In this document: positions 15,985 through 27,600 of the stretch, piece after piece | How the letters are laid out: the number at the start of each line of letters is the position of its first letter | How positions within the stretch are numbered: the first letter of the stretch is position 1 | Origin: Brachypterus glaber | Lineage: Eukaryota > Arthropoda > Insecta > Coleoptera > Kateretidae | Reading direction: 5' to 3' | Assembly (NCBI GenBank): GCA_958510825.1 | Contig: OY294052.1 | Coordinates: forward strand, 3,555,816-3,619,815 | DNA: 64,000 nucleotides | Translations under genes and position numbers: made by a program | Notes under the pieces: generated by a model | What the model was told of the DNA's origin: nothing | Databases searched by the model: none | The model's input: only the letters and a program-made list of their open reading frames with translations

Positions 15985-18900
15985 TCATATTCCATCAATA
16001 GGGAGCCCGAAATTGCATGTTCGACCTGCGATACGAAGCCCACTACCGACATACGAGGCCCGGTTTTGGGCTTCGAATTTTTTATAGTGTATATCGTTTT
16101 ATTGGACCTTAAATATAGTAGAAGAAGAAGACTTGAAAAATTGCCCAGGGCTTCCTATTATTCTAATACCCATCAAAATATACGCGCCTGTGTTCACGGA
16201 AGTTGAACTAGATGGCGACACAGTAGAACTGTATGTTGCATGTATTTTTATGTAGTTGTCATATGATATGAGTCCCTAAGATTTGGCAACGTTGTTGACT
16301 ACTTCAACTTAAATTGTTCAGCACTATAGTATTAATTGGCGCTAAATCTTTTGTGGTCATGTGCTTGTTAAAGAAGAAATGAATAGGTCTAAGAAGATAT
16401 TAGAGCTTGCTTTAAAAGCTCAAGGTAAGTTAACGTAACATACCTAAATTCAATAAATAACTTTAAATATTTTCTATATTTCAAAGAGTTTTTATTGTAA
16501 GAAAAAAACTGTCTATCAAGTTCCGTTAACGGACTCTCGTGGGATTCACAGTGGGAAATAACGATCTTTTCCTGCGGAACGGTAAAAAAAGAGTACTTTA
16601 AATTATCCGATCGGGCTGAAATTTTGTACGCTGACTTAAGGGACCTTTCTGCACCCCATCATGAAATTTCAACCCCATCAAACAATATTTAAGGGTGGCT
16701 TCCCCCTTTAAAACAATTTTTTTTCAGCGGAACGGTAAAAAAAGAGTACTTTAAATTATCCGATCGGGCTGAAATTTTTTACAGCGACTTTAAGGACCTC
16801 CCTGCACCCCATTCTAAAATTTCAACCCCATCGGAAAATATTTAGGGTTGGTTTACGCCTCCGAAACGATTTTTTCTGCGGAATGGTAAAAAACGAGTAC
16901 TTTAAATTATCCGATCGGGCTGAAATTTTTTATGCTGACTTTAGGTACCACCCTGCACCCCATTCTAAAATTATAACCCGATCGGAAAATATTTAGGGTT
17001 GGTTTACGCCTCCGAAACGATGTTTTCTGTGGAATGGTAAAAAACGAGTACTTTAAATTTTCTATGCTGACTTAAGAGACCTTCCTGCACCCCATCCTAA
17101 AATTTAAACCCCATCGGAAAATATTTAAGGGTGGCTTCCCCTTTGAAACATTTTTTTTCAGCGGAACGGTAAAAACAGAGAACTTTAAATTATCCGATTG
17201 GCCTGAAATTGTTTGTGGTGACTTTAGGGATCTTCCTGCAACCCATTCTAAAATTTCAACCCCATCTGAAAATATTTAGGGTTGGTTTATGCCTGCAAAA
17301 CGATTTTTTTCTGCGGAATGGTAAAAAACGAGTACTTTAAATTATCCGATCGGGCTGAATTTTTTTATGCTAACTTTAAGTACCCCCCTGCACCCCATTC
17401 TAAAATTATAACCCGATCGGAAAATATTTAGGGTTGGTTTACGCCTCCGAAACGATGTTTTCTGCGGAATGGTAAAAAACGAGTACTTTAAATTATCCGA
17501 TCGGACTGAAATTTTGTATGCTGACTTAAGAGACCTTCCTGCACCCCATCCTAAAATTTGAACCCCATCGGACAATATTTAAGGGTGGCTTCCCCCTTTG
17601 AAACATTTGTTTTCAGCGGAACGGTAAAAAATAGAACTTTCAATTATCCGATTGGGCTGAAAATTTTTGTGGTGACTTTAGGGACCTCCCTGCACCCTAT
17701 CCTAAAATTTCAACCCCATCTGAAAATATTTAGGGTTGGTTTACGCCTGCAAAACGATTTTTTTTTGCGGAATGGTAAAAAACGAGTACTTTAAATTATC
17801 TGATCGGGCTGAAATTATTTATGCTGACTTTAGGTACCACCCTGCACCCCATTCTAAAATCATAACCCGATCGGAAAATATTTAGGGTTGGTTTACGCCT
17901 CCGAAACGATGTTTTCTGCGGAATGGTAAAAAACGAGTACTTTAAATTATCAGATCGGACTGAAATTTTGTATGCTGACTTAAGAGACCTTCCTAAAATT
18001 TGAACCCCATCGGACAATATTTAAGGGTGGCTTCCCCCTTTGAAACATTTTTTTCAGCGGAACGGTAAAAAATAGAACTTTCAATTATCCGATTGGGCTG
18101 AAAATTTTTGTGGTGACTTTAGGGACCTCCCTGCACCCTATCCTAAAATTTCAACCCCATCGGAAAATATTTAAGGTTGGTTTACGCCTGCGAAACGATT
18201 TTTTTCTGCGGAATGGTAAAAAACGAGAACTTTAAATTATCCGATCGGGCTGAAATTTTTTAGGGCGACTTTAGGGACCTCTCTGCACCCCATTCTAAAA
18301 TTTCAACCCCATCAGAAAATATTTAGGGTTGGTTTACGCCTCCGAAACGATTTTTTCTGCGGAATGGTAAAAAACGAGTACTTTAAATTATCCGATCGGG
18401 CTGAAATTTTGTATGCTGACTTTACAGACCTTCCTGCATCCCATCCTAAAATTTTAACCCCATCGGAAAATTTTAACGGTGGCTTCCCCTTTGAAACATT
18501 TTTTTTTCAGCGGAACGGTTAAAAAAGAGAACTTAAAATTATCCGATTGGCCTGAAATTGTTTGTCGTGACTTTAGGAATCTTCCTGCACCCCATTCTAA
18601 AATTTCAACCCCATCTGAAAATATTAAGGGTTGGTTTACTGCTGCAAAACGATTTTTTTCTGCGGAATGGTAAAAAACGAGTACTTTAAATTATCCGATC
18701 GGGCTGAAATTTTTTATGCTGACTTTAGGTACCACCCTGCACCCCATTCTAAAATTATAACCCGATCGGAAAATATGTAGGGTTGGTTTACGCCTCCGAA
18801 ACGATGTTTTCTGCGGAATGGTAAAAAACGAGTACTTTAAATTATCCGATCGGACTGAAATTTTCTATGCTGACTTAAGAGACCTTCCTGCACCCCATCC

Positions 18901-21653
18901 TAAAATTTAAACCCCATCGGAAAATATTTAAGGGTGGCTTCCCCTTTGAAACATTTTTTTTCAGCGGAACGGTAAAAACAGAGAACTTTAAATTATCCGA
19001 TTGGCCTGAAATTTTTTGTGGTGACTTTAGGGATCTTCCTGCAACCCATTCTAAAATTTCAACCCCATCTGAAAATATTTAGGGTTGGTTTACGCCTGCA
19101 AAACGATTTTTTTCTGCGGAATGGTAAAAAACGAGTACTTTAAATTATCCGATCGGGCTGAATTTTTTTATGCTAACTTCAAGTACCCCCCTGCACCCCA
19201 TTCTAAAATTATAAACCGATCGGAAAATATTTAGGGTTGGTTTACGCCTCCGAAACGATGTTTTCTGCGGAATGGTAAAAAACGAGTACTTTAAATTATC
19301 CGATCAGACTGAAATTTTGTATGCTGACTCAAGAGACCTTCCTGCACCCTATCCTAAAATTTGAACCCCATCGGACAATATTTAAGGCTGGCTTCCCCCT
19401 TTGAAACATTTGTTTTCAGCGGAACGGTAAAAAATAGAACTTTCAATTATCCGATTGGGCTGAAAATTTGTGGTGACTTTAGGGACCTCCCTGCACCCCA
19501 TCCTAAAATTTCAACCCCATCGGAAAATATTTAGGGTTGGTTTACACCTGCGAAACGATTTTTTTCTGCGGAATGGTAAAAAACGAGAACTTTAAATTAT
19601 CCGATCGGGCTGAAATTTTTTACGGCGACTTTAGGGACCTCCCTGCACCCCATTTTAAAATTTTAACCCCATCGGAAAATATTTAGGGTTGGTTTACGCC
19701 TCCGAAACGATTTTTTCTGCGGAATTGTAAAAAACGAGTACTTTAAATTATCCGATCGGGCTGAAATTTTGTATGCTGACTTTGCAGACCTTCCTGCACC
19801 CCATCCTAAAATTTTAACCCCATCGGACAATATTTAACGGTGGCTTCCCCCTTTGAACCATTTTTTTTTTCAGCGGAACGGTAAAAAAAGAGAACTTTAA
19901 ATTATTCGATTGGGCTGAAATTTTTTGTGGTGACTTTAGGGATCTCCCTGCACCCCATTCTAAAATTTCAACCCCATATGAAAATATTTAGGGTTGGTTT
20001 ACGCCTACGAAACGATTTTTTTTTGCGGAATGGTAAAAAAACGAGTACTTTAAATTATCAGATCGGGCTGAAATATTGTATGCTGACTTTAGGTACCACC
20101 CTGCACCCCATTCTAAAATTATAACCCGATCGGAAAATATTTTAAGTTGATTTACGCCTGTGAAATGATTTTTTCCTGCGGAAGGGTAAAAAAAGAGTAC
20201 TTTTAATTATCCGATCAGTCTAAAATTTTGTACGCTGACTTTAGGCACCTTCTTGCACCCGATCCTAAAATTATAACCCGATCAGAAAATATTTAGGGTT
20301 GGTTTACGCCTGCGAAACGATTTTTATCTGCGGAATGAAACAAAACGAGTACTTTAAATTTTCCAATCGAGCTGAAATTTTTTATGCTGACCTAAAGGAC
20401 TTTCCTGCACCCCATCCTAAAATTTCAACCCCATTGGAAAATATTTAGGGTTGGTTTACGCCTCCGAAACTTTTTTTTCTGTGGAATAGTAAAAAACGAG
20501 TACTTGAAATTATCCGATCGGTATAAAATTTTTTATGCTGACTTAAGGGACCTTTCTGCATCCCATCATAAAATTTCAACCCCATCGAACAATATTCAAG
20601 GGTGACTTCCCCCTTTGAAACAATTTTTTTCAGCGGAACGGTAAAAAAAGAGTACTTTAAATTATCGGGCTGAAATTTTGTATGCTGACTTAAGGCACCT
20701 TCCTGCACCCCATCCCAAAATTATAACCTGATCGAAAAATATTTAGGGTTGGTTTACGCCTGCGAAACGATTTTTTTCTGCGGAATGGTGAAAAACGATT
20801 ACTTTAAATTATCCGATAGGGCTGAAATTTTGTATGCTGACTTTATAGACCTCCCTGCACCCCATTCTAAAATTTCAACTCTATCGGAAAATTTTTAGGG
20901 TTGGTTTACGCCTGTGAAATAATTTTTTCCTGCAGAACGGTAAAAAAGAGTACTTTGAATTATCCGATCGGGCTGAAATTTTTTACAGCGACTTTAGGGA
21001 CCTCCCTGCACCCCATTTTAAAATTTTAACCCCATCGGAAAATATTTAGGGTTGGTTTACGTCTGCGAAACGATTTTTTTCTGCGGAATGGTAAAAAACG
21101 AGAACTTTAAATTATCCGATCGGGCTGAAATTTTGTATGCTGACTTAAGAGACCTTCCCGCACCCCATCCTAAAATTTGAACCCCATCGGACAATATTTA
21201 ATGGTGGCTTCCCCCTTTGAAACATTTTTCTAAATAAACGTTAACCTTATTTATTCCAAATTATGTTGATATTTTTTTACACCAGACCAAAACATCACTT
21301 TTTTAATAAAAAACAAAATAGTTTCATTACATTTTAAACATTTTAAATATTAAAAATAAAAACTACTTTTATAACAATATTATTCATTTATCATTAAAAA
21401 ACAAGCGTTAAACTTTCATACAAAGACAACTTAAATAATTATTATATCGAATTTATAAGTAGGAAATATTGGCAACATCGCAGGGCTTCAAATAACTGTG
21501 AAAAATCAAAAAAATATGCATTTGGGCTTGCTATGACCGGAAAATATAATAGGGACTCGTATTAGCGTTACACATATATCTTTTTTCCTTGCCCCTAAAC
21601 CCGGGCTTCGAATCACCTATGCTATGTATCGGGCCTCCTATTGATAGTTCTAC

Positions 21654-21695
<42 letters not shown>

Positions 21696-24600
21696 TAAAG
21701 ATGTTATTAAAAAAAAACTGTTTTTTTTAATTCGTTTTTCGCAAAAAGAAAATAAAAAAAAATGTTGAAAATTTTTTTTGTTATTTATTTTTTTTAAATA
21801 TTTGGGAAAATGCAATTAACCATTTACTGTGAACAGTATATAATGGAATTGCATATCTTCACGGCTTGTTTTTTGCTACACTTTACCTGTTCATAAATTC
21901 TTAGAACTACAAGTGCCTTAATTTTTACCTGCTCTATAAGGTAACAAAATAACAATATAACCTACATAATCATTAAATGCACCAATTGGACAAACCTCAT
22001 ATTATATTAATACCTTAGTTCTAAGAGGAAATAATTGTAGCTCATAGCGTCATTTTCCTACAAGAATGTTATTAAAACTTGAGTTTTTGGAGCCATTGTA
22101 AAAATAACCAGTAAACGAATTATCGAAAAAAAAAACTATTTTTAGTGGAACGCATTGTTTCACCTTTACCTACATAATAATTTTTATTAAAAGCAAATCT
22201 CAAGCAAAATATGCGATTTATTCACAAAAATGTTATATAAGACTAAAAATTCTCACGGGCCATTTCCTGTCTGCTTATCACTAGAGTGGGTCGAAAAAAA
22301 CACTTTTCGAAATCGCCTTCGGTTCAGGGATAAACGTTTTTCTTTTGGGGTAAAAAAAACTCGTCAAGAGCTGTTGCCCTGTGAAGATAATTTTCTTGTG
22401 TGCAATTGGGTCAAATTTTTCATTTTTGAGTCAAGTATTAAGCCAGTTTTAAGGATTCAATAAATCCCACTTTTTACCTATTACGGTAGTCAGAATGCTT
22501 TAATTGTGTAAAAAAGGTTAAAAAAAAAACAAAACTAAACATTTAAGTAAGTAAGTAAGTAAGTAGTAAATTTTTGGGTTGGCCAAAGCCGGACAACTAG
22601 GCCATTTCTGGCCCTTTTTGTCACCCCAGCCAATCCCAGCCATTTACTAATTTGAGTCCTCCTTGAACCTGCCCGTCCTTTCAATAAAGGTCAGGATATT
22701 GGCCCAGGGGAGATCTCTTAGTTCCTCTTGGTTGAGTCTTTGAGTTTCAAAGACTTGCAACCTGATCCTGTCGTATCTGACACACTCGGCTAAGTAATGA
22801 GAGGATGTTTCATCCTCTTCGCACTCTGGGCATAGTGGACTCTCTAGAATCCGCATTGTTGCCAGGTGCTTCCTTAGTCTGCAGTGGCCCGTGAGGACCC
22901 CTACAAGTTGTCTGAGTGCAGTTCTTCCTTTTTCCAGCAACCAGTCGGTCTTTGATTTGCTTGGGCCAGCCAGGAAGTCCCTAGCTTGCCGGCAACCGTC
23001 GACCGCTCTCCATTGCTCCTTTAGCTTGGTATAACCCCACTCATCGAGAGCGGTCTTTACCTGCTTCCTTGAAACACCCAATATAGGTTCCGGCCCCGTG
23101 CAGGCCATCCCTGATCCGAGTCTTGCAAGTTCATCTGCCTTCTCATTTCCGGGAATTCCACTATGACCCGGTACCCATACCAGTTGAACGTTTTTGGTCC
23201 TTGCTAGCTCTTCCAAGGCTTCTGCATACTCCCTGACTAGGAGTGACCTAGTGCTGGGATTGCACAATGCCTTTAGAGCGGCTTAAGCTAAACATTTACT
23301 CAGTAACAAAACAAATCATACCGAAATAAGAAAAAGTAGAATTTATTGAATCATTAAAACTGGCTAAAGACTGCAAAATGAAAACTTTGACTCACTAGCG
23401 CTGACTGAAGGTGTCATCACAGGAAAAAAGCCCTTGACACAGTTTTTTTTATATCCCAGAGCCAAAGGTTATTTCGAAAAATATTTTTTTTTCGGCCCAC
23501 TCTACTTATCATGTTCATTCATTAATGAGAGACCCTCATTATTATCCTATTTTTAAAGAATAAATAATTAACAGTAATATATTCTCTTTAATAATTAAGG
23601 TCTTACTACATAGAATACATACATACACAGAATATAGCTACATTTATTAAATAGTCATGGAAGCCGTTGATCGCACTGGATTTTTTTAATGACATTTCTC
23701 ATTTTTACAAAGCTTTCACGAATTAGAGATGTAATGGAGTTGAAACGTAGCTTACTTTTTTTCTGTGACGGTGCAAAGGACCCTAAACAGGGTAAGTTGT
23801 AGAATGAAATGTAATGATCCTTTAAAATGTGATACTAAAGGAGAATGTTAAAGATAAAAGGATCAGATAGAGGATCTATCATAAAGTTACAAACAAAAGC
23901 GCATTGTGGAGAGTTGGAAAAAGTACGTATCTCTTAAAAAGAGCTAGTTCGAGAAGAGCTAGTTGGGAGAGGGAACAAACAGTGGATTTTTACAGTTGTA
24001 AAAATAGTGGTGGACCATGCAAACCATCAGAAATAAAGCTTCATTTTGAATTTTTCGAAGATAAAGTGAAAAGTGAAATTTATACTGGGCTTGTCTGCAG
24101 AATTTATTCTAGTAATAGTGCTAAACAAATAAAACATAAGTATATTCCAATGAACTAACAACTCTTCTTTCTAGAATACGCATACCGTTAATATAAAGTA
24201 TCGCCAACATCTCGGTTTGTTTGTAAACAAATAGTAGGTAATTTCTGGCCTGAACAATAACAATTACCAGTAACTGTTATTGTTGTCTCTGTTAGAACAA
24301 AGCTGTGCGAGTAAGACAGACAAATGTATATGTTGGCTACGTTTTTGTCAGTTTTTACAAATGAAATGCCTATTCTAGAGAGAAAAGTTATTAGTTCGTT
24401 GGTATAATCCTTATAGGAAAATTGTTTAATAAAAACCAAATATGTATGCATTATTTACTATTGTGTAGTAAACGTAGTAAAAATAGAAGTTTTTTGCGAC
24501 ATTTGAGACAAGAAAAAAGAAGGAGAAACAGATTGTGTTTCGAAAGCAGGCGCACTATGTATTATGCCATGTTGCGATATATATTTTCTCCACATTTTGC

Positions 24601-27600
24601 ATTGTTTTTGTCTAGACGCCACAGTCTGTTCGGATTCTTGATAAAGAGCTGCTGTAGCTGGCAGGAACATACTTAATATCAAATCGGTATGTTTAGTTTT
24701 TTCCGGTAGTTTAAAAATGGGAAGCTTTCGTGTAGAAGTTCTTTTACGTCCAGAAGCTGTTGTTTTCTCCTTTGTTTTTAACATAGGATCCAGTTTTTTT
24801 CTTGGAAACCCTAAAATTCCTACTCCAATGTTCATATCCAACAGTAGTTCCTCTGGAGCTGCGTAACAGGCTTCCAGATACTGTTGTCTCTTATCTGTCG
24901 GAGGTACGTCGAGAATACTGGAGGCCAGCAATCGAAAATCATGATCTTTTAAAATGAGTTCCTGTGCCAGAGGCGACCTCTGTATTAGTTTTACTTCTGT
25001 TCTGCAAGCATTCCCTATTAGAACGTTTTTTTCGTATTTTATCAAGTCAAATGCACACGTCGTGTTTAATTTATGTCTGACAATGTTAAAAAGATCTGTT
25101 CGCACCAATCTGTTTATTTCTTGTTCTATTAATGAAAAATACTTTCTGTGTAAGCATATCCAAACAACGCGAGCCGCCATGACGATAAAACATTCAAATA
25201 ATCTTCTATCCTTATCAGACAGAGATCTGTTGCTATTTTTGCCCATATGGTGAAATTTCGCGACTTCACCAAGTCCCAGAAGGGTGCTAGAATAGTCTCT
25301 AGCGACTACACTACGCAGATCTCCTAAATTATCACTTATTATAGCTTCTAACTCTTCTACATGCTTATGTCGTAATGTCCTGAGAACCATCTTTCTTCTT
25401 GACTGTAAATGCTCCCAGATTTGAAAATAATATTGAAAATATACGATCAAAGATCTCAGAAATCTGTCTATTTCCCTGGTGTGGAAATAACTAATAAACT
25501 CGGGAGTTAAATCGGCTGGGTTGGCTGTAAAAATAGCCACATCTTTGATGTCTTGAATCGTTACCACTTCTGGATCAGTTATTTTCACTCTTCTTTGAAA
25601 TAATTTTCGATATTTAGCCAGTAGTAAAGCGTCAAATGCTTCTTTAAATCGGACTACTCCGGCGTTTGGACCTTTTGTAGCCTCTGGCAGGGCCCCAGAA
25701 CTTGCAACAGAATGCAGTTTTTGAGTCACGTCTTTTGCTTCTTTGCTGACGTACAGTAAGGAGTTATTTAATTCATCCCACATCCAATAGCCATTTTTAA
25801 ATGGGGATGGTCTATCACTATCCATCAAAAGTTATAAAATTTTAAAAAAATGTAAAATTAAAGAAAAATTTGACATTTTTGATATAGATGTGCCTTTTTA
25901 TAATGTCATAGTAGTGGGAAGTGGGGGAATCGTGCGCGGCGGGCAACCATGCGCTCAACCGAAAATTCAAATTACGCGGTATTGTGCGCAATTTCAATTT
26001 TGTAGGTACTTTGACATTTTTTTTGTGATTATTGTAAAAGCTGCTTAAATGTTGATAATACTTGTTGATAGTCTGTTAAGTAAGGCTTCTTTTGCCACAT
26101 AAAATGTTTGTAACATTCATGATTGGCACCTTACCAATCATATTAAGTTTTGCTTAGGTGCACACCATTCCCGCACTTTCCGCTGTGGTAGGTACTATAC
26201 CAATAAGTACCAGTAAATCAGGACCCGAAAGGGAAAGGTCCCTTAATAGTATTAACTTTCAGCTTAAAGGGATTATCCAAACTTTTATATGATTTCTCAA
26301 AACTCTTAACTACGTTATAAATTGTATGGGTTTTTTTATCATAGAAAAAAATATTAACAAAACTAAAGTGGGAAATTTGTCCCTTGGAAGAGACCTAGCT
26401 CTAGCGGTTTAGCACTAAATTTAATATAAACTTTTCCTCATTTTTTGACAATTTGCTTCGTGTGATGAATTTTTTTTCAGGTTATAATATTTTAAGAATA
26501 TAATATCCCTGATATAACTTGCTTATTAACTAACACTAGAGTAATTATTATAATTAATTCAAATCATAAAAAATAATATTAATTACAGTCATTATAATGT
26601 TATTGTATAAAAATAATATACAATCATACGTAAATGACTGAATTTACAATAAATATATAACATTATTTTAGATTTAATACTAATAACCGTTATTTGCCTT
26701 TAAATTCTAGAAAACAAAAAATACAATTTAAAATAACAAAAATAACTTAATTTTAAAACGATTAAATTTATTTAACTACTGGCATACCGCAAGGATTAAA
26801 TTTGGGAGCATTGTTAAGTCTCAAAATATTTATAGTTATTTGAAACAGATTTTGGGGTTTTAGGCTTTAGTTATCAGATGATCTAACTTCTTAATGTGCA
26901 TGCCAAGTATTTGAAAAGTATACAACCTCTAGAAGTATAGACAGACAGACGCCTCACCGATTTTACTATATACATATTCTATTTTTTGCGCGTGTTTGAA
27001 TATCTTCGCGTTCTCATGTTATCGAATTTTCGACTACAAATCCAAGTAATTCACACAAAACAAAAACAAACTTAATAAAAATTATTGTTTTGTTAATCTA
27101 GTGCCGCATTTGACTCAATATGACAACGGTTTACAAAACAACCTTATAAGTGGTTCCTAAACTTGGACCACTTACTTTTTTATTGTCATCATGTAAACAT
27201 ATATGTTTATTCCATGGACACAACCTAATTTAGTTAATAAAAGTATGTTTGTTATAAAAGTTAAACATGTTGTTTTAGTATAGTCACCAAAGCTCCTGCG
27301 CAATCTATAAGCGCAAAGCGAAAACAAATTTCAATATGTCGCCAAACAGCTATTTAGAGTGTGGTGCAACATGTGTTGATGCTTTAGTGTTGAAGATATC
27401 TTTAGTACGTTACAAGGTAAATATTTCAAATTAAAAAAATATAAATATGAATATAAATAAGTTTATAAACAATTATTGCGTATGGTGTGCATATTTATTT
27501 CAGATATATTAAACTTTATAGGTTAAAAAAAATTAACTTACCTTTGACTGTGGATGGATTAAACTGACTCCATGTTTATTAATGGCTATCAAAAGCATCT

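Larger units (their letters stand above)
15981..21650. mobile_element. Large TIR element carrying a tandem array
   Basis: The left end has ATACTCATA...ATCAATAGGGAGCCCGA. The right end, inverted, reads ATACACGTA...ATCAATAGGAGGCCCGA, and both continue to a CGAAGCCC block. This gives imperfect terminal inverted repeats of 30 bp or more around about 5.67 kb. Inside, in order: leader (16080-16378), an exon-like segment (16379-16424), short intron-like sequence, 31 tandem monomers (16565-21229), and an AT-rich tail. AT/TA microsatellites flank both sides, so a TA-rich target is likely but the duplication cannot be measured. No transposase remains. The superfamily was not recognised. It lies inside crinkled intron 13. 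Confidence 0.7.
22282..23504. mobile_element. hAT-like TIR element split by a retrotransposon
   Basis: Ends TAGAGTGGGTCGAAAAAAA and inverted TAGAGTGGGCCGAAAAAAA. Flanks CTTATCAC and CTTATCAT are an 8-bp duplication with one mismatch, which fits the hAT superfamily. Inner arms also match in inverted order (AAGCCAGTTTTAA / TTAAAACTGGCT, TTCAATAAAT / ATTTATTGAA). Without the inserted retrotransposon the element is about 470 bp and noncoding. Confidence 0.75.

Noticed and set aside
17342..20708. Several 60-90 codon frames with similar peptides on both strands
   Set aside because: They are translations of the tandem array; the same peptide recurs because the DNA repeats.
16565..21229. CRISPR-like array
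   Set aside because: Units of about 150 bp without unique spacers, in an animal genome; this is satellite DNA.
24188..24451. 87-codon minus frame, with look-alikes at 34585-34830 and 53565-53762
   Set aside because: These are readings of family A MITE copies, not a gene family.
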